The notes beneath the pieces are model-generated. The model was not told where the DNA came from and made no database searches. It saw nothing but the letters and a program-made list of their open reading frames with translations. A DNA stretch of 64,000 nucleotides, taken from JAXGMV01 sp040772085. Lineage in GTDB: Bacteria > Chloroflexota > Anaerolineae > Anaerolineales > Anaerolineaceae. The DNA lies in NCBI GenBank assembly GCA_040772085.1, contig JAXGYU010000002.1:45474-109473 (forward strand), written 5' to 3'. Below, in pieces: positions 41,231-49,270 of this stretch. The position numbers and the translations under genes were made by a program. Each line of letters starts with the position of its first letter. Position 1 is the stretch's first letter.

Positions 41231-42628
41231 TTATTGATTAAACCTGCGGTTGCGCCTCTGTCGCTGATAAATCTCGTCCAGGCGTGACTTCTGTGACATC
41301 GGAGAGGATGCCATGAAGTTCAGGTCTTCATTAATCCGCGCCTCGTTGACAAGCATGGTATCTTCACCAAGGTGGGTGGCATACTCGCGCACCTGTTTGC
41401 GGCTGGCTTCCTCGCGCTCGTAAGCGTCAGGCTGGTTGCTGGCGTAAACGCGGGCGCGATTGAGAAAATGAATGTCAGTCATCTGGTCCAGCACCCGTTT
41501 GGCGACCGGCATGACGATACCATCCTGCATGTGGAACAGCTTTGTGCTCGTGACCCGAATGGTCACGCGGTTCAACTGCGCGGCAAGCTGCTCGCCGGCG
41601 GGGGATTCGTAGCGGACGGTGCCTTCAATGGCGGCTTTGGTGTTATCCGTCATGGCAGGCGTGGTGAGGCGGACGGGGATTTCAATTTCCATGTCTAGCG
41701 GGATGTCGCCAACGCGGATATACGCCTTGCGCCCGTCCTGTCTGGCAGGGTAGAGCGGCGAGAGGGGCATGGCAACGCTGCCCTCCGGCAGGTGCAGCTC
41801 GACTTCGACCTTGCGGGCGGCAGAGGTGGCGCTCTCGCCCAGTTCGCCGTTCAGCGTGGGGATGATCTCGTGCGCGTTGAGCAGGTGATAGTACCTGCCG
41901 CCGCCTTGCGTGGCAATTTCGATCATCAAGGCTTCGTTATAATCGACGCCCAACCCGAGGGTGGAGACGATGAAATTCTTCTTGCGTGCCATGGTCGCCA
42001 GCCGGCCGATTTCTTCAACACCGGTCTCGCCGATGTTGGCGTAGCCGTCACTGAGGAGCATGATCAGGGTGGTTTCACGGCGCTCGGCCTGCGCCTGCTC
42101 GATGCCAAGCGACAAGCCATCATACAGGGCGGTGGAGCCGCCGCAGCGAAGCTGTTCGAGCTGCTCCTGGATGGCAGCGGCTGAATGGCTGTCGATCGTC
42201 TGGGCGGGAATGACCACGCGGGCTTCCTCATCGAACCTGATCAGCGCGAAGCTGTCGCCCGGGAACAGGCTGTAAACAGCCTGCCGCACCGCCTGAATGG
42301 CGTTCTCAAACTTGGGTCCGCGCATGGAGCCTGAAGAATCCAGCACGCAGGTCAGGCTGAGCGCCGGACGGGTGGATTCTGTCTTGGGGAGATGCACGGG
42401 ATCCAGTTCGGCAGGGGTTTTAATGCCGATCATCAGGTAGCGGTCGACCAGTTTGCCGGCAGGCGCCAGGATCTGGTCCAGTTCCATCTGTACCTTGAGA
42501 TACCCTTCCTTATCAGGTTTTTGCTGCCTTTCGTAGATCAATTCGCCGCCGCAGCGCAGGCATTGCTTTACACCAACTGGCTCATCCTGTAATAAACCAC
42601 AGTAAAGACAGCGCATTAATTCCTTCAT
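41231..42628 (-). CDS. von Willebrand factor A domain protein with N-terminal zinc ribbon
   Basis: The 465-residue protein starts with a C-x2-C..C-x2-C zinc ribbon (CLYCG and CLRCG, residues about 8-24). The VWA domain (about 85-265) has the MIDAS motif DSSGSM, the threonine in STALYDGLSLG and the aspartate in LSDGYAN. A beta-rich region follows, then a helical C-terminus. There is no signal peptide, so it is probably cytoplasmic. VWA proteins of this type often act with AAA ATPases or metal-insertion systems, but none is near. It forms a unit with the glycosyltransferase gene, which need not mean shared function. The MIDAS is complete, so metal-dependent binding is expected. Confidence 0.9.
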   Translation of the reverse strand: MKELMRCLYCGLLQDEPVGVKQCLRCGGELIYERQQKPDKEGYLKVQMELDQILAPAGKLVDRYLMIGIKTPAELDPVHLPKTESTRPALSLTCVLDSSGSMRGPKFENAIQAVRQAVYSLFPGDSFALIRFDEEARVVIPAQTIDSHSAAAIQEQLEQLRCGGSTALYDGLSLGIEQAQAERRETTLIMLLSDGYANIGETGVEEIGRLATMARKKNFIVSTLGLGVDYNEALMIEIATQGGGRYYHLLNAHEIIPTLNGELGESATSAARKVEVELHLPEGSVAMPLSPLYPARQDGRKAYIRVGDIPLDMEIEIPVRLTTPAMTDNTKAAIEGTVRYESPAGEQLAAQLNRVTIRVTSTKLFHMQDGIVMPVAKRVLDQMTDIHFLNRARVYASNQPDAYEREEASRKQVREYATHLGEDTMLVNEARINEDLNFMASSPMSQKSRLDEIYQRQRRNRRFNQ

Positions 42629-42738
42629 CAGAATCCCGCCTCTCTTCTTATTTTTTATCAGTATAGCATGTGAGATAGATACATTCTATCTACGTAAAAC
42701 GGGCGAAAATGTTTCGAAAATTAACTTAGAATTGAGTC

Positions 42739-43617
42739 ATGATGAGCATGATTTTGCTTGATACCATGCCGCAGTTTTTCGCCTGGTGGCAGCGGGCAGA
42801 AACATTTACAGCCGAGGAACAAATCGAGAGCTGGGCGGCCGTTTACCTGGGGCACTGGCCGGAAGTGCTTGAAAAGGTCAGTGAGACTTACCGCACAGAG
42901 GGGCTGGACTGGCGCGAGGTCGCCCGTGAGCGGGTTATGCCGGCAATGGCAACCCGGCTGCCGGCGATGCGGAGCGCGTACGCTCACTTGCCCCGGCTGC
43001 TGCCTGCCGCCGCGCGCCGGCTGGAAGAGCAATTTGACCTGAAGCTCGACTGGCAGGCGGTGCTATACGCCGGCATGGAGAATGGCGCCGGCTGGGTGAC
43101 AGACTACCAGGGTCGGCGGGCTATCCTGTTTGGGCTGGAGGCGATTGCGGAATGCGGCTGGCAGGAGGAAGCGACACTGGAAGGCCTGATCGCCCACGAG
43201 CTCGGTCACCTGACGCACAACGCCTGGCGCGATGAGCCGCTGAGCGAAACCGAAGACGCCTGGCTGCATCTATATAGTGAAGGCTTCGCCCAGTACTTCG
43301 AAGGGCAGTTGCTGCAGCGTGAAAGCTGGCATGAGGCAGGCGGACAGGGTCAGCCGTGGCTTGACTGGTGCAAGACCAATAACGCCCGGCTGGCGTATGA
43401 GTTTCTGCGTGACGCGGATGCCGGCGATGACATGAAACGCTTTTTCGGTTCCTGGTACGACATTGATGGCATCAAGCAGGCCGGTTACGCGCTGGGTTAT
43501 GAGGCTATCCGCAGGCTGGCGGCAGCAGGGCTGTCGCTGCGGCAGATCGCGGCGCTGGATGATCCCCGCGAACTGATTCGGCAAGTGGTGATCGGTATGA
43601 GCAGGGAGAAGGAGTGA
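42739..43617 (+). CDS. HExxH zinc metalloprotease-like protein (DUF2268-like)
   Basis: The 292-residue protein has the zinc motif HELGH in GLIAHELGHLTHNAW (about residues 152-156) and a downstream glutamate in LYSEGFAQYFEG, the usual gluzincin third ligand. The DUF2268 group has the same spacing, but other peptidase-MA-like families share it. There is no signal peptide. Three methionine codons lie near the start; the first is used. The stop lies 2 bases before the ATG of the ribokinase gene, so translation is coupled. The pairing with a sugar kinase is not explained by known pathways. Confidence 0.83.
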   Translation: MMSMILLDTMPQFFAWWQRAETFTAEEQIESWAAVYLGHWPEVLEKVSETYRTEGLDWREVARERVMPAMATRLPAMRSAYAHLPRLLPAAARRLEEQFDLKLDWQAVLYAGMENGAGWVTDYQGRRAILFGLEAIAECGWQEEATLEGLIAHELGHLTHNAWRDEPLSETEDAWLHLYSEGFAQYFEGQLLQRESWHEAGGQGQPWLDWCKTNNARLAYEFLRDADAGDDMKRFFGSWYDIDGIKQAGYALGYEAIRRLAAAGLSLRQIAALDDPRELIRQVVIGMSREKE

Positions 43618-43619
43618 TG

Positions 43620-44546
43620 ATGGGCAATATTCTGGTGATCGGCAGCCTGAACATGGACCTGGTGACGCAGACCGAGCGGCTGCCGCTGCCTGGTGAAACG
43701 ATCCACGGCAAACTGTTCAGAATGGTGCCGGGCGGCAAGGGCGCCAACCAGGCAGCCGCGGCTGCCAAACTGGGCGGCAGCGTGCTGATGGCCGGCAGGG
43801 TGGGGGAAGACTCCTTCGGTGCCGATCTGAAAGCCAGCCTGAATGCCGCCGGCGCGGATACCACGCATGTGCTGACGACGCCCGGCCTCTCGACCGGCAT
43901 CGCCAGCATCCTGGTGGATGATCAGGGCGAGAACAACATCGTTGTGGTCGGCGGGGCTAACTTCGCGGTCACAGCATCCGACATTGACGCGCTGGCGGAG
44001 GTGATGCGCGGCTGCAGCCATCTGATCCTGCAGTTCGAGACGCCGCTGCCGGCGGTTGGGCGCGCGATTGAACTGGCGAAGATGCATGGCATGGAGGTGA
44101 TTTTGAACCCGGCGCCGGCTTACGCGGAAGGCAGGAATTTATTACCGCTGGTGGATCATCTGGTGTTGAACGAAACCGAGATTTCGCTCTTCACCGGTCT
44201 GCCGGTGAACACGACGGCTGAAGCCGAGAACGCCGCGCGGGCGATGCTACAGACGGGCACCAAAACGGTGCTGCTGACCCTGGGCGGCGACGGCGTGTTT
44301 GTCATGTCAGCGGAGGAGCAATTCTATCTGCCGGCGAAGCAGGTGCAGGTGGTTGATACCACCGCCGCGGGCGACGCCTTCACCGGCGCGCTGGCTGTGG
44401 CGTTGTGGGAGGGGAAAGTCCTGCGTGAGGCAGCAGCATTTGCCAATTGTGCCGGTGCGCTTACGGTCACGCGGCTGGGCGCCCAGACTTCGCTGCCCAC
44501 TCGCGCTGAGCTGGAGGCGTTCATCGCGGCTCATCCTGATGGGTAA
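43620..44546 (+). CDS. rbsK: Ribokinase (PfkB family)
   Basis: Ribokinase phosphorylates D-ribose to ribose 5-phosphate. The 308-residue protein has the N-terminal PfkB signature region (VIGSLNMDLV, GKGANQAAAAAKLGG with the sugar-binding motif), the NPAPAY and LNETEISL segments and the C-terminal signature VDTTAAGDAFTGALAVAL with the catalytic aspartate. ATG 43620 is five bases after AAGGAG and is preferred over 43617. No ribose transporter is nearby, so salvage of nucleosides or another sugar may be its use. Subfamily assignment to ribokinase rather than another PfkB kinase is good but not absolute. Confidence 0.92.
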   Translation: MGNILVIGSLNMDLVTQTERLPLPGETIHGKLFRMVPGGKGANQAAAAAKLGGSVLMAGRVGEDSFGADLKASLNAAGADTTHVLTTPGLSTGIASILVDDQGENNIVVVGGANFAVTASDIDALAEVMRGCSHLILQFETPLPAVGRAIELAKMHGMEVILNPAPAYAEGRNLLPLVDHLVLNETEISLFTGLPVNTTAEAENAARAMLQTGTKTVLLTLGGDGVFVMSAEEQFYLPAKQVQVVDTTAAGDAFTGALAVALWEGKVLREAAAFANCAGALTVTRLGAQTSLPTRAELEAFIAAHPDG

Positions 44547-44648
44547 ACTAACACGCAAGCGCAGCAACTGACCGCCAGGCATTCTCAAAGCGCTGATAGT
44601 GTGGAATAATAAACTTCCGTTAGCACTTTGTCACTAAAGGAGCAACGG

Positions 44649-46154
44649 GTGAAGACTGGATTTGACCCCAACAGGTATCTTGAAGAACAGACCAAATACA
44701 TTCTGCAGCGCGTAAACGATTACGACAAGTTGTACCTGGAGTTTGGGGGCAAACTCTATGACAAACACGCCCGCCGTGTTCTGCCGGGTTTCAAGGAAAA
44801 TGCCAAAATAGAGGTGCTGAAGCGGCTGGCTGACAAGCTGGAAGTGCTGATCTGCATCTATTCCGGAGATATCGAGCGGCGCAAGATCCGCGGTGATTCG
44901 AACACCACCTATGATATGGAAGTGCTGCGGCTGATCGACGATCTGCGGCACAATGAACTGGACGTCAACAGTGTGGTGATCACGCGTTATGAGAGCTTTG
45001 CCGCTACCAACCATTTCATCAACAAGCTCGAGCGTCAGAACATCAAGGTTTACCGCCACCGCGCCACCAAAGATTATCCGGCCGCGGTTGAGACGATCGT
45101 CAGCGAAGAAGGTTACGGCAAGAATCCCTATATCGTCACCAGCAAGCCGATTGTCGTGGTGACCGGCCCCGGTCCCGGCAGCGGTAAAATGGCAACCTGT
45201 CTCTCACAGCTTTATCACGAGAACAAGCGCGGCAAGATTGCGGGCTATTCCAAGTATGAGACCTTCCCGATCTGGAATCTGCCGCTGAAGCACCCGGTGA
45301 ATGTGGCCTATGAAGCCGCGACGGTCGATCTGAAGGACGTCAATATGATCGACTCCTTCCACGTGGAAGCCTACAATCAGATGGCGGTCAACTATAACCG
45401 TGACCTGGAGACTTTCCCGCTGCTGAAGCGCATCATCGAAAAGATTACCAACAAGCCGTCGGTTTATAAATCGCCGACCGATATGGGCGTCAACCGGGCG
45501 GGTTTTGGCATCTTCGACGACGCGGTCGTGCAGGAAGCGGCGCGGCAGGAAGTGATCAGGCGCTATTTCAAGGTGCAATGCGAGTATAAGAACGGCTCGC
45601 TGGAGGAAGATTCGGTGGGCCGCATGCTGATGCTGATGGACGAGCTGGAGCTCAAGCCGGAAGACCGCAGGGTGGTGCTGCCGGCGCGTGAAAAGGCTGC
45701 CAGACTGCGTGCTCAACTGGGCGATAAGGCTGACGTGAACGTCACCGCGCTCGAGCTGTCGGATGGCACGATCGTTACAGGCAAATCGTCAACGCTGATG
45801 GACGCGCCGGCATCCTGTCTGCTGAATGCCATTAAAGTGCATGCACAGATCGCGGACAGCATTCACCTGATCTCGCCGGTGGTGCTTTCGCCTATTCAGG
45901 CGCTCAAGGACACGATGAAGGGCACGGGCAATATCGCGCTGAACGCGCAGGAGGTGCTGATTGCCTTGAGCATCAGCGCCGCGACCAGCCCGACCGCTCA
46001 GGTGGCAATGGAGCAGTTGACGCTGCTCTCAGGCTGTCAGGCGCATTCGACAACGATGCTGAGCGACGAGGACGAGCGCGTTTTCAGGGAGCTGGGCATC
46101 GAGAGTACGACCGAACCGGTCTTCCCGTCGAACAACCTGTTCTACGATATGTAA
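44649..46154 (+). CDS. UPF0371 (DUF1846) family protein
   Basis: GTG 44649 is chosen because an AAAGGAG site lies six bases ahead; the frame is open from 44628. The 501-residue protein follows the UPF0371 pattern: KTGFDPNRYLEEQTKYILQR, VITRYESFAATNHFINKLE, VTGPGPGSGKMATCLSQLYH (a nucleotide-binding-like glycine-rich loop), KYETFPIWNLPLKHPVNVAY and the C-terminal ALSISAATSPTAQVAMEQL. Length is as usual. The family is conserved but its biochemical role is not known to me with certainty; the loop suggests a phosphate or nucleotide ligand. A GntR-type regulator gene follows 133 bases downstream. Confidence 0.93.
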   Translation: MKTGFDPNRYLEEQTKYILQRVNDYDKLYLEFGGKLYDKHARRVLPGFKENAKIEVLKRLADKLEVLICIYSGDIERRKIRGDSNTTYDMEVLRLIDDLRHNELDVNSVVITRYESFAATNHFINKLERQNIKVYRHRATKDYPAAVETIVSEEGYGKNPYIVTSKPIVVVTGPGPGSGKMATCLSQLYHENKRGKIAGYSKYETFPIWNLPLKHPVNVAYEAATVDLKDVNMIDSFHVEAYNQMAVNYNRDLETFPLLKRIIEKITNKPSVYKSPTDMGVNRAGFGIFDDAVVQEAARQEVIRRYFKVQCEYKNGSLEEDSVGRMLMLMDELELKPEDRRVVLPAREKAARLRAQLGDKADVNVTALELSDGTIVTGKSSTLMDAPASCLLNAIKVHAQIADSIHLISPVVLSPIQALKDTMKGTGNIALNAQEVLIALSISAATSPTAQVAMEQLTLLSGCQAHSTTMLSDEDERVFRELGIESTTEPVFPSNNLFYDM

Positions 46155-46220
46155 CCTGAGTAAATTATCTAGACAGTTTCCGGTTTTATGGCTGGAAGTG
46201 TTATATTGTTTTCTTGTCGG

Positions 46221-46270
46221 TTGACGAGAGAGATATCTTGGACTAGAATAAACATATACTTGTCGGACAA
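46221..46270 (+). promoter_or_regulatory. Promoter and palindromic operator of the GntR gene
   Basis: TTGACG (46221-46226) and TAGAAT (46244-46249) are separated by 17 bases, an excellent sigma-70-type match. Downstream, TTGTCGGACAA (46260-46270) is a perfect odd palindrome and covers the expected transcribed start region. A half-like copy, TTGTCGGTTGAC, overlaps the -35 box. This fits autoregulation by the GntR protein encoded next. Confidence 0.72.
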
Positions 46271-46287
46271 CCAACAGGAGGCTGAAT

Positions 46288-47043
46288 ATGAACCTGCGCC
46301 CAATCAGTTCAAAAACATTAACGGAAGAAGTCGTCAAGCGGCTGCAGGACGCGATCGCGGACAGACAACTCTCACCAGGCGAGAAGCTGCCCGGCGAGCC
46401 GAAACTTGCCCAGCAATTGGGTGTCAGCCGCAATACCTTGCGAGAAGCGATCAATATTCTGATCTCCAAAGAGGTGCTTTATCGCAACCGCGGCATCGGC
46501 ACCTTTGTCTCCGAATCCTTGCCGGTCAACCTGGGTGCCAGCCTGGAGCGGCTGATCAGCACAACCGAGGTGATCAAGCAGGGCGGCTATGTGCCAGGCA
46601 CGACCAATTTCGATATCCGTACCATTGCAGCCGAGCCTGATATCGCCCATGTGCTGCGTATTAATGAAGGCGACACCATCGTTCAGTTCGCCCGCACGCG
46701 TACGGCGGACGGCGTGCCTGTGATCCGCTCGCATGAACATATTCCACTGGCGCTGATAGAGGAGCATCTGCCGTATCTGCGGACGGTCAAGAGCCTTGAG
46801 AACTGGTCGATTTACGGCTTCTTCAAGGAGGTCGGTCTGGAACTCTCCTACGTCGTGTCGAAGGTGCGGGCCATCAAGACCGATCAGCGGCTGGCACGGC
46901 AGCTAGGGGTGCGCGTCGGCGCACCGCTGCTGCGCTTCGAGCAGACGCATTACGGCATGGACCACGAGAAGCCGCTGCTGTACTGTATCAACTATCACAA
47001 TGACAAGCTGATCGACGCCATCTTCATCCGGCGCGTGTTGTAG
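46288..47043 (+). CDS. GntR-family transcriptional regulator with UTRA domain
   Basis: The 251-residue protein has an N-terminal winged helix with LPGEPKLAQQLGVSRNTLRE (about 35-54) and RNRGIGTFV. A UTRA ligand-binding domain fills the rest (about 95-245: FARTRTADGVPVIRSHEHIP, LYCINYHNDKLIDAIF). UTRA regulators (HutC type) usually respond to small molecules such as sugar phosphates or amino acid derivatives. AGGAGG lies ahead of the ATG. A palindromic site within its own promoter suggests autoregulation. It follows the UPF0371 gene, a possible target. Ligand unknown. Confidence 0.93.
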   Translation: MNLRPISSKTLTEEVVKRLQDAIADRQLSPGEKLPGEPKLAQQLGVSRNTLREAINILISKEVLYRNRGIGTFVSESLPVNLGASLERLISTTEVIKQGGYVPGTTNFDIRTIAAEPDIAHVLRINEGDTIVQFARTRTADGVPVIRSHEHIPLALIEEHLPYLRTVKSLENWSIYGFFKEVGLELSYVVSKVRAIKTDQRLARQLGVRVGAPLLRFEQTHYGMDHEKPLLYCINYHNDKLIDAIFIRRVL

Positions 47044-47066
47044 GGCGTTTACCAATAAAGAAGCCG

Positions 47067-47094
47067 GACGCGGCGCTTCAAAAGCTGCCGCGTC
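47067..47094 (+). terminator. Possible terminator of the GntR gene
   Basis: GACGCGGC pairs with GCCGCGTC across a 12-base loop, 24 bases after the stop. The following sequence is only mildly T-rich. Confidence 0.4.
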
Positions 47095-47179
47095 TGATGT
47101 TCTATTGAGCCAGCTATCTTGACGATCTCACGGTCACACCGGCTTTGATTTCCGTTGAAAATGTGAGCGCAGCCCAGCC

Positions 47180-47228
47180 CCCGTGTCCTCCCTGGGAGGG
47201 AGGAAGGCTGCGAAGCAGCCAGGAGGGT
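47180..47228. repeat. Dispersed repeat copy
   Basis: CTCCCTGGGAGGGAGGAAGG followed by CTGCGAAGCAGCCAGGAGGG. This is the inverted counterpart of the element at about 15604-15660. Confidence 0.6.
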
Positions 47229-47287
47229 TAGGCCAGATACCTCAAGCCGCGCGGCGAAAATTGCATCATTTGTATCTTACAAAAGCA

Positions 47288-47327
47288 ACCGAACAGTGTT
47301 TAGTATCCGAACTAAACACTGTTCGGT
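47288..47327. terminator. Perfect 17-bp inverted repeat downstream of the recombinase gene
   Basis: ACCGAACAGTGTTTAGT (47288-47304) and ACTAAACACTGTTCGGT (47311-47327) enclose ATCCGA. It begins five bases after the recombinase stop on the minus strand and is followed there by TGCTTTTGT. It may be its terminator; a recombinase core-type site is the alternative. Confidence 0.6.
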
Positions 47328-47332
47328 ATCAT

Positions 47333-48358
47333 TTATAACAATGTCTCGCCGGTATTCTCAATCGCATCGGCGTAGAACGCGTCCAGGTCCTGATCGAGCA
47401 GGTGGGTGTAGATTTCGGTCGTGGCGATGCTCTCGTGCCGCGCCAGCTCCTGCGCCGCCTTGATATTGCTGGTCGCCTTGACCACGCGCGTCACAAAGTA
47501 GTGGCGGAACGCATGCGGCGTCACGCGGGCAGCCTTCTCCTCGTCAGCCAGCGCCTGCCAGGCAAGCTCGGAGACAATCTTCTCCATGCTGAAGGTCGTC
47601 ATGGGCAGCACCTTGCTGCCTGCAGCCCGGTCATGGCGGGCGAAGACGGGCAGGGCAGACTGCTGCTTTGCCATGCGAATATCTTGCGGTGAGCGTAAGG
47701 CGAGATAAGTCTGAATGGCTGCCATGGCGCGCGTGGAGAAGCGGATCAGGGCGTCCTTGGCGCCTTTACCGGTGATCAGCGCCACCTGCCGGCTGATATC
47801 CAGGTCGCCGCGACGCAGGGCGCAGGCTTCATGGACGCGCAGCCCGGTATCGGCCAATGTCAGAATGATTGCCTGGTCACGCCTGAGCCGCAGCAGCTCG
47901 CGCGGTTTCAGGCCTGGCTCAGGCTGCATATCCTCGCTGTAGCGCACGACCGCTTCCAGATCCTCCCACGAGAATTGCGGCAGCCGGCGCTTGACGCGCG
48001 GCGTGCGCGCCTTGAGCAGCCGTTTGACGCGGTTGAGATCAAGCGGTTGGTTCAGCTCCAGCGCCAGATAAGCGTAGAAACCATTCAGACTGGTCAGGTA
48101 CAGGTTCAGGCTGGCAGGGGAAAGGTCCTCCTCCAGCAGCGCAGTAGCAAAGTCAGCGGCGGTTTGCTCATTCAACTGACTGACCGTATCGCGCTCAAGG
48201 TCGAAGCCTGCAAGGTCAAGAAACGCGATGAAGCGATTGATGCCCGTGCGATAGGTGCGCAAAGTGCGTTGGGAGCGGGTCATTTCGATCTGGGACAGGT
48301 AATCTTGCAGGGCAAACTGGATGGTCTCGGTGTTTGGCGTCATCAGGCGGCCTCTCAT
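47333..48358 (-). CDS. Tyrosine recombinase (XerC/XerD-like integrase)
   Basis: The 341-residue protein has an N-terminal SAM-like core-binding domain (about 7-100: FALQDYLSQIEMTRSQRTLR) and a catalytic domain with the arginine in LADTGLRVHEACALR, lysine in ITGKGAKDALIRF, H-x-x-R in TPHAFRHYF, histidine in LARHESIATTEIY and the nucleophilic tyrosine in that same stretch. All catalytic residues are present. It is longer than a typical XerC/D (about 300) because of inserts around residues 115-145 and 220-250. It is not next to phage or integron genes. A perfect inverted repeat lies at its 3' side. It could act as a Xer-type resolvase or as an integrase of a small element. Confidence 0.92.
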   Translation of the reverse strand: MRGRLMTPNTETIQFALQDYLSQIEMTRSQRTLRTYRTGINRFIAFLDLAGFDLERDTVSQLNEQTAADFATALLEEDLSPASLNLYLTSLNGFYAYLALELNQPLDLNRVKRLLKARTPRVKRRLPQFSWEDLEAVVRYSEDMQPEPGLKPRELLRLRRDQAIILTLADTGLRVHEACALRRGDLDISRQVALITGKGAKDALIRFSTRAMAAIQTYLALRSPQDIRMAKQQSALPVFARHDRAAGSKVLPMTTFSMEKIVSELAWQALADEEKAARVTPHAFRHYFVTRVVKATSNIKAAQELARHESIATTEIYTHLLDQDLDAFYADAIENTGETLL

Positions 48359-48471
48359 CTAAGGTTGGTATAAGTACTATTATACCTATCTATTAGTAAA
48401 CTTGTAAATACATCAAAACCAGCCTCGTTGGATATTCTTTATAATAAAGGAAGTAAATCGGAGGTGAGCTC

Positions 48472-49233
48472 ATGGCAAAACAAATCAGGGTGCTGCTGGC
48501 CGGCGAAAGCTGGATCTCATCAGCGACCCATTACAAAGGCTGGGATTTCTTCCAGAGTGCCGTCTACGAAACGGGTCACAGTTTTTTGCAGAAGGCGCTT
48601 GAGCGCGCCGGCATGGCGTTCACGCATATCCCCGGGCATCTGGCAGCCGAGAACTTCCCGCTAACTATGGAAGAGCTGCAGGCGTATGACGTGGTGATCC
48701 TGAGTGATATTGGCGCCAATACCTTGCTGCTGCATCCCGATACCTGGCTGCGCGGCCAGCAGAAACCTAACCGGCTCAAGCTGCTGAAGGAGTGGGTCGA
48801 GCAGAAAGGCGGCGGACTGGCGATGTGCGGCGGCTATTATTCCTTCGCCGGCATCTACGCCCAGGCCAAGTATTACCGCTCGGTGCTGGAAGAGATTCTG
48901 CCCGTAAACATTCACACGTTTGATGACCGATTTGAAATGCCGGAAGGCGTCATACCGGAAGTCGTCCTGCCGCAGCATCCGATCATCCAGGGGCTGCCCA
49001 GGAAATGGCCGGCGCTGCTGGGTCTGAATGAGCTGGTAGTCAAATCTGAAGCGGAATTAATTCTGAACGCCGGCGTCTTTCCGCTGCTGGCTGTCCAGAC
49101 TGCCGGCAAGGGCCGCACGCTCGCCTGGGCGTCTGACATTGGGCCGCACTGGTGCCCTACCCCGTTCGTCTCCTGGAAGGGTTACGCGTCTTTGTGGGTT
49201 CAGGCGGTTCATTGGCTGGCAGGAATTGAATAA
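48472..49233 (+). CDS. Putative glutamine amidotransferase (PF07090-like)
   Basis: The 253-residue protein matches the class I glutamine-amidotransferase-like group with DUF1355: RVLLAGESWISSATHYKGWD near the start, VVILSDIGANTLLLHPDTW, and GGGLAMCGGYYSFAG with the candidate nucleophile cysteine. HPIIQGLPRKWPALLGLNEL follows, and the histidine in ASDIGPHWCP may complete the active site. GGAGGTGAG precedes the ATG. An FGGY kinase gene follows at 37 bases and probably belongs to the same unit. The true reaction in this family is unknown; several members sit in sugar-catabolic clusters, in line with the kinase next door. Confidence 0.88.
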   Translation: MAKQIRVLLAGESWISSATHYKGWDFFQSAVYETGHSFLQKALERAGMAFTHIPGHLAAENFPLTMEELQAYDVVILSDIGANTLLLHPDTWLRGQQKPNRLKLLKEWVEQKGGGLAMCGGYYSFAGIYAQAKYYRSVLEEILPVNIHTFDDRFEMPEGVIPEVVLPQHPIIQGLPRKWPALLGLNELVVKSEAELILNAGVFPLLAVQTAGKGRTLAWASDIGPHWCPTPFVSWKGYASLWVQAVHWLAGIE

Positions 49234-49270
49234 TATATTGGCTATGCGCAGTTATTTTTCAGGATAAAGC

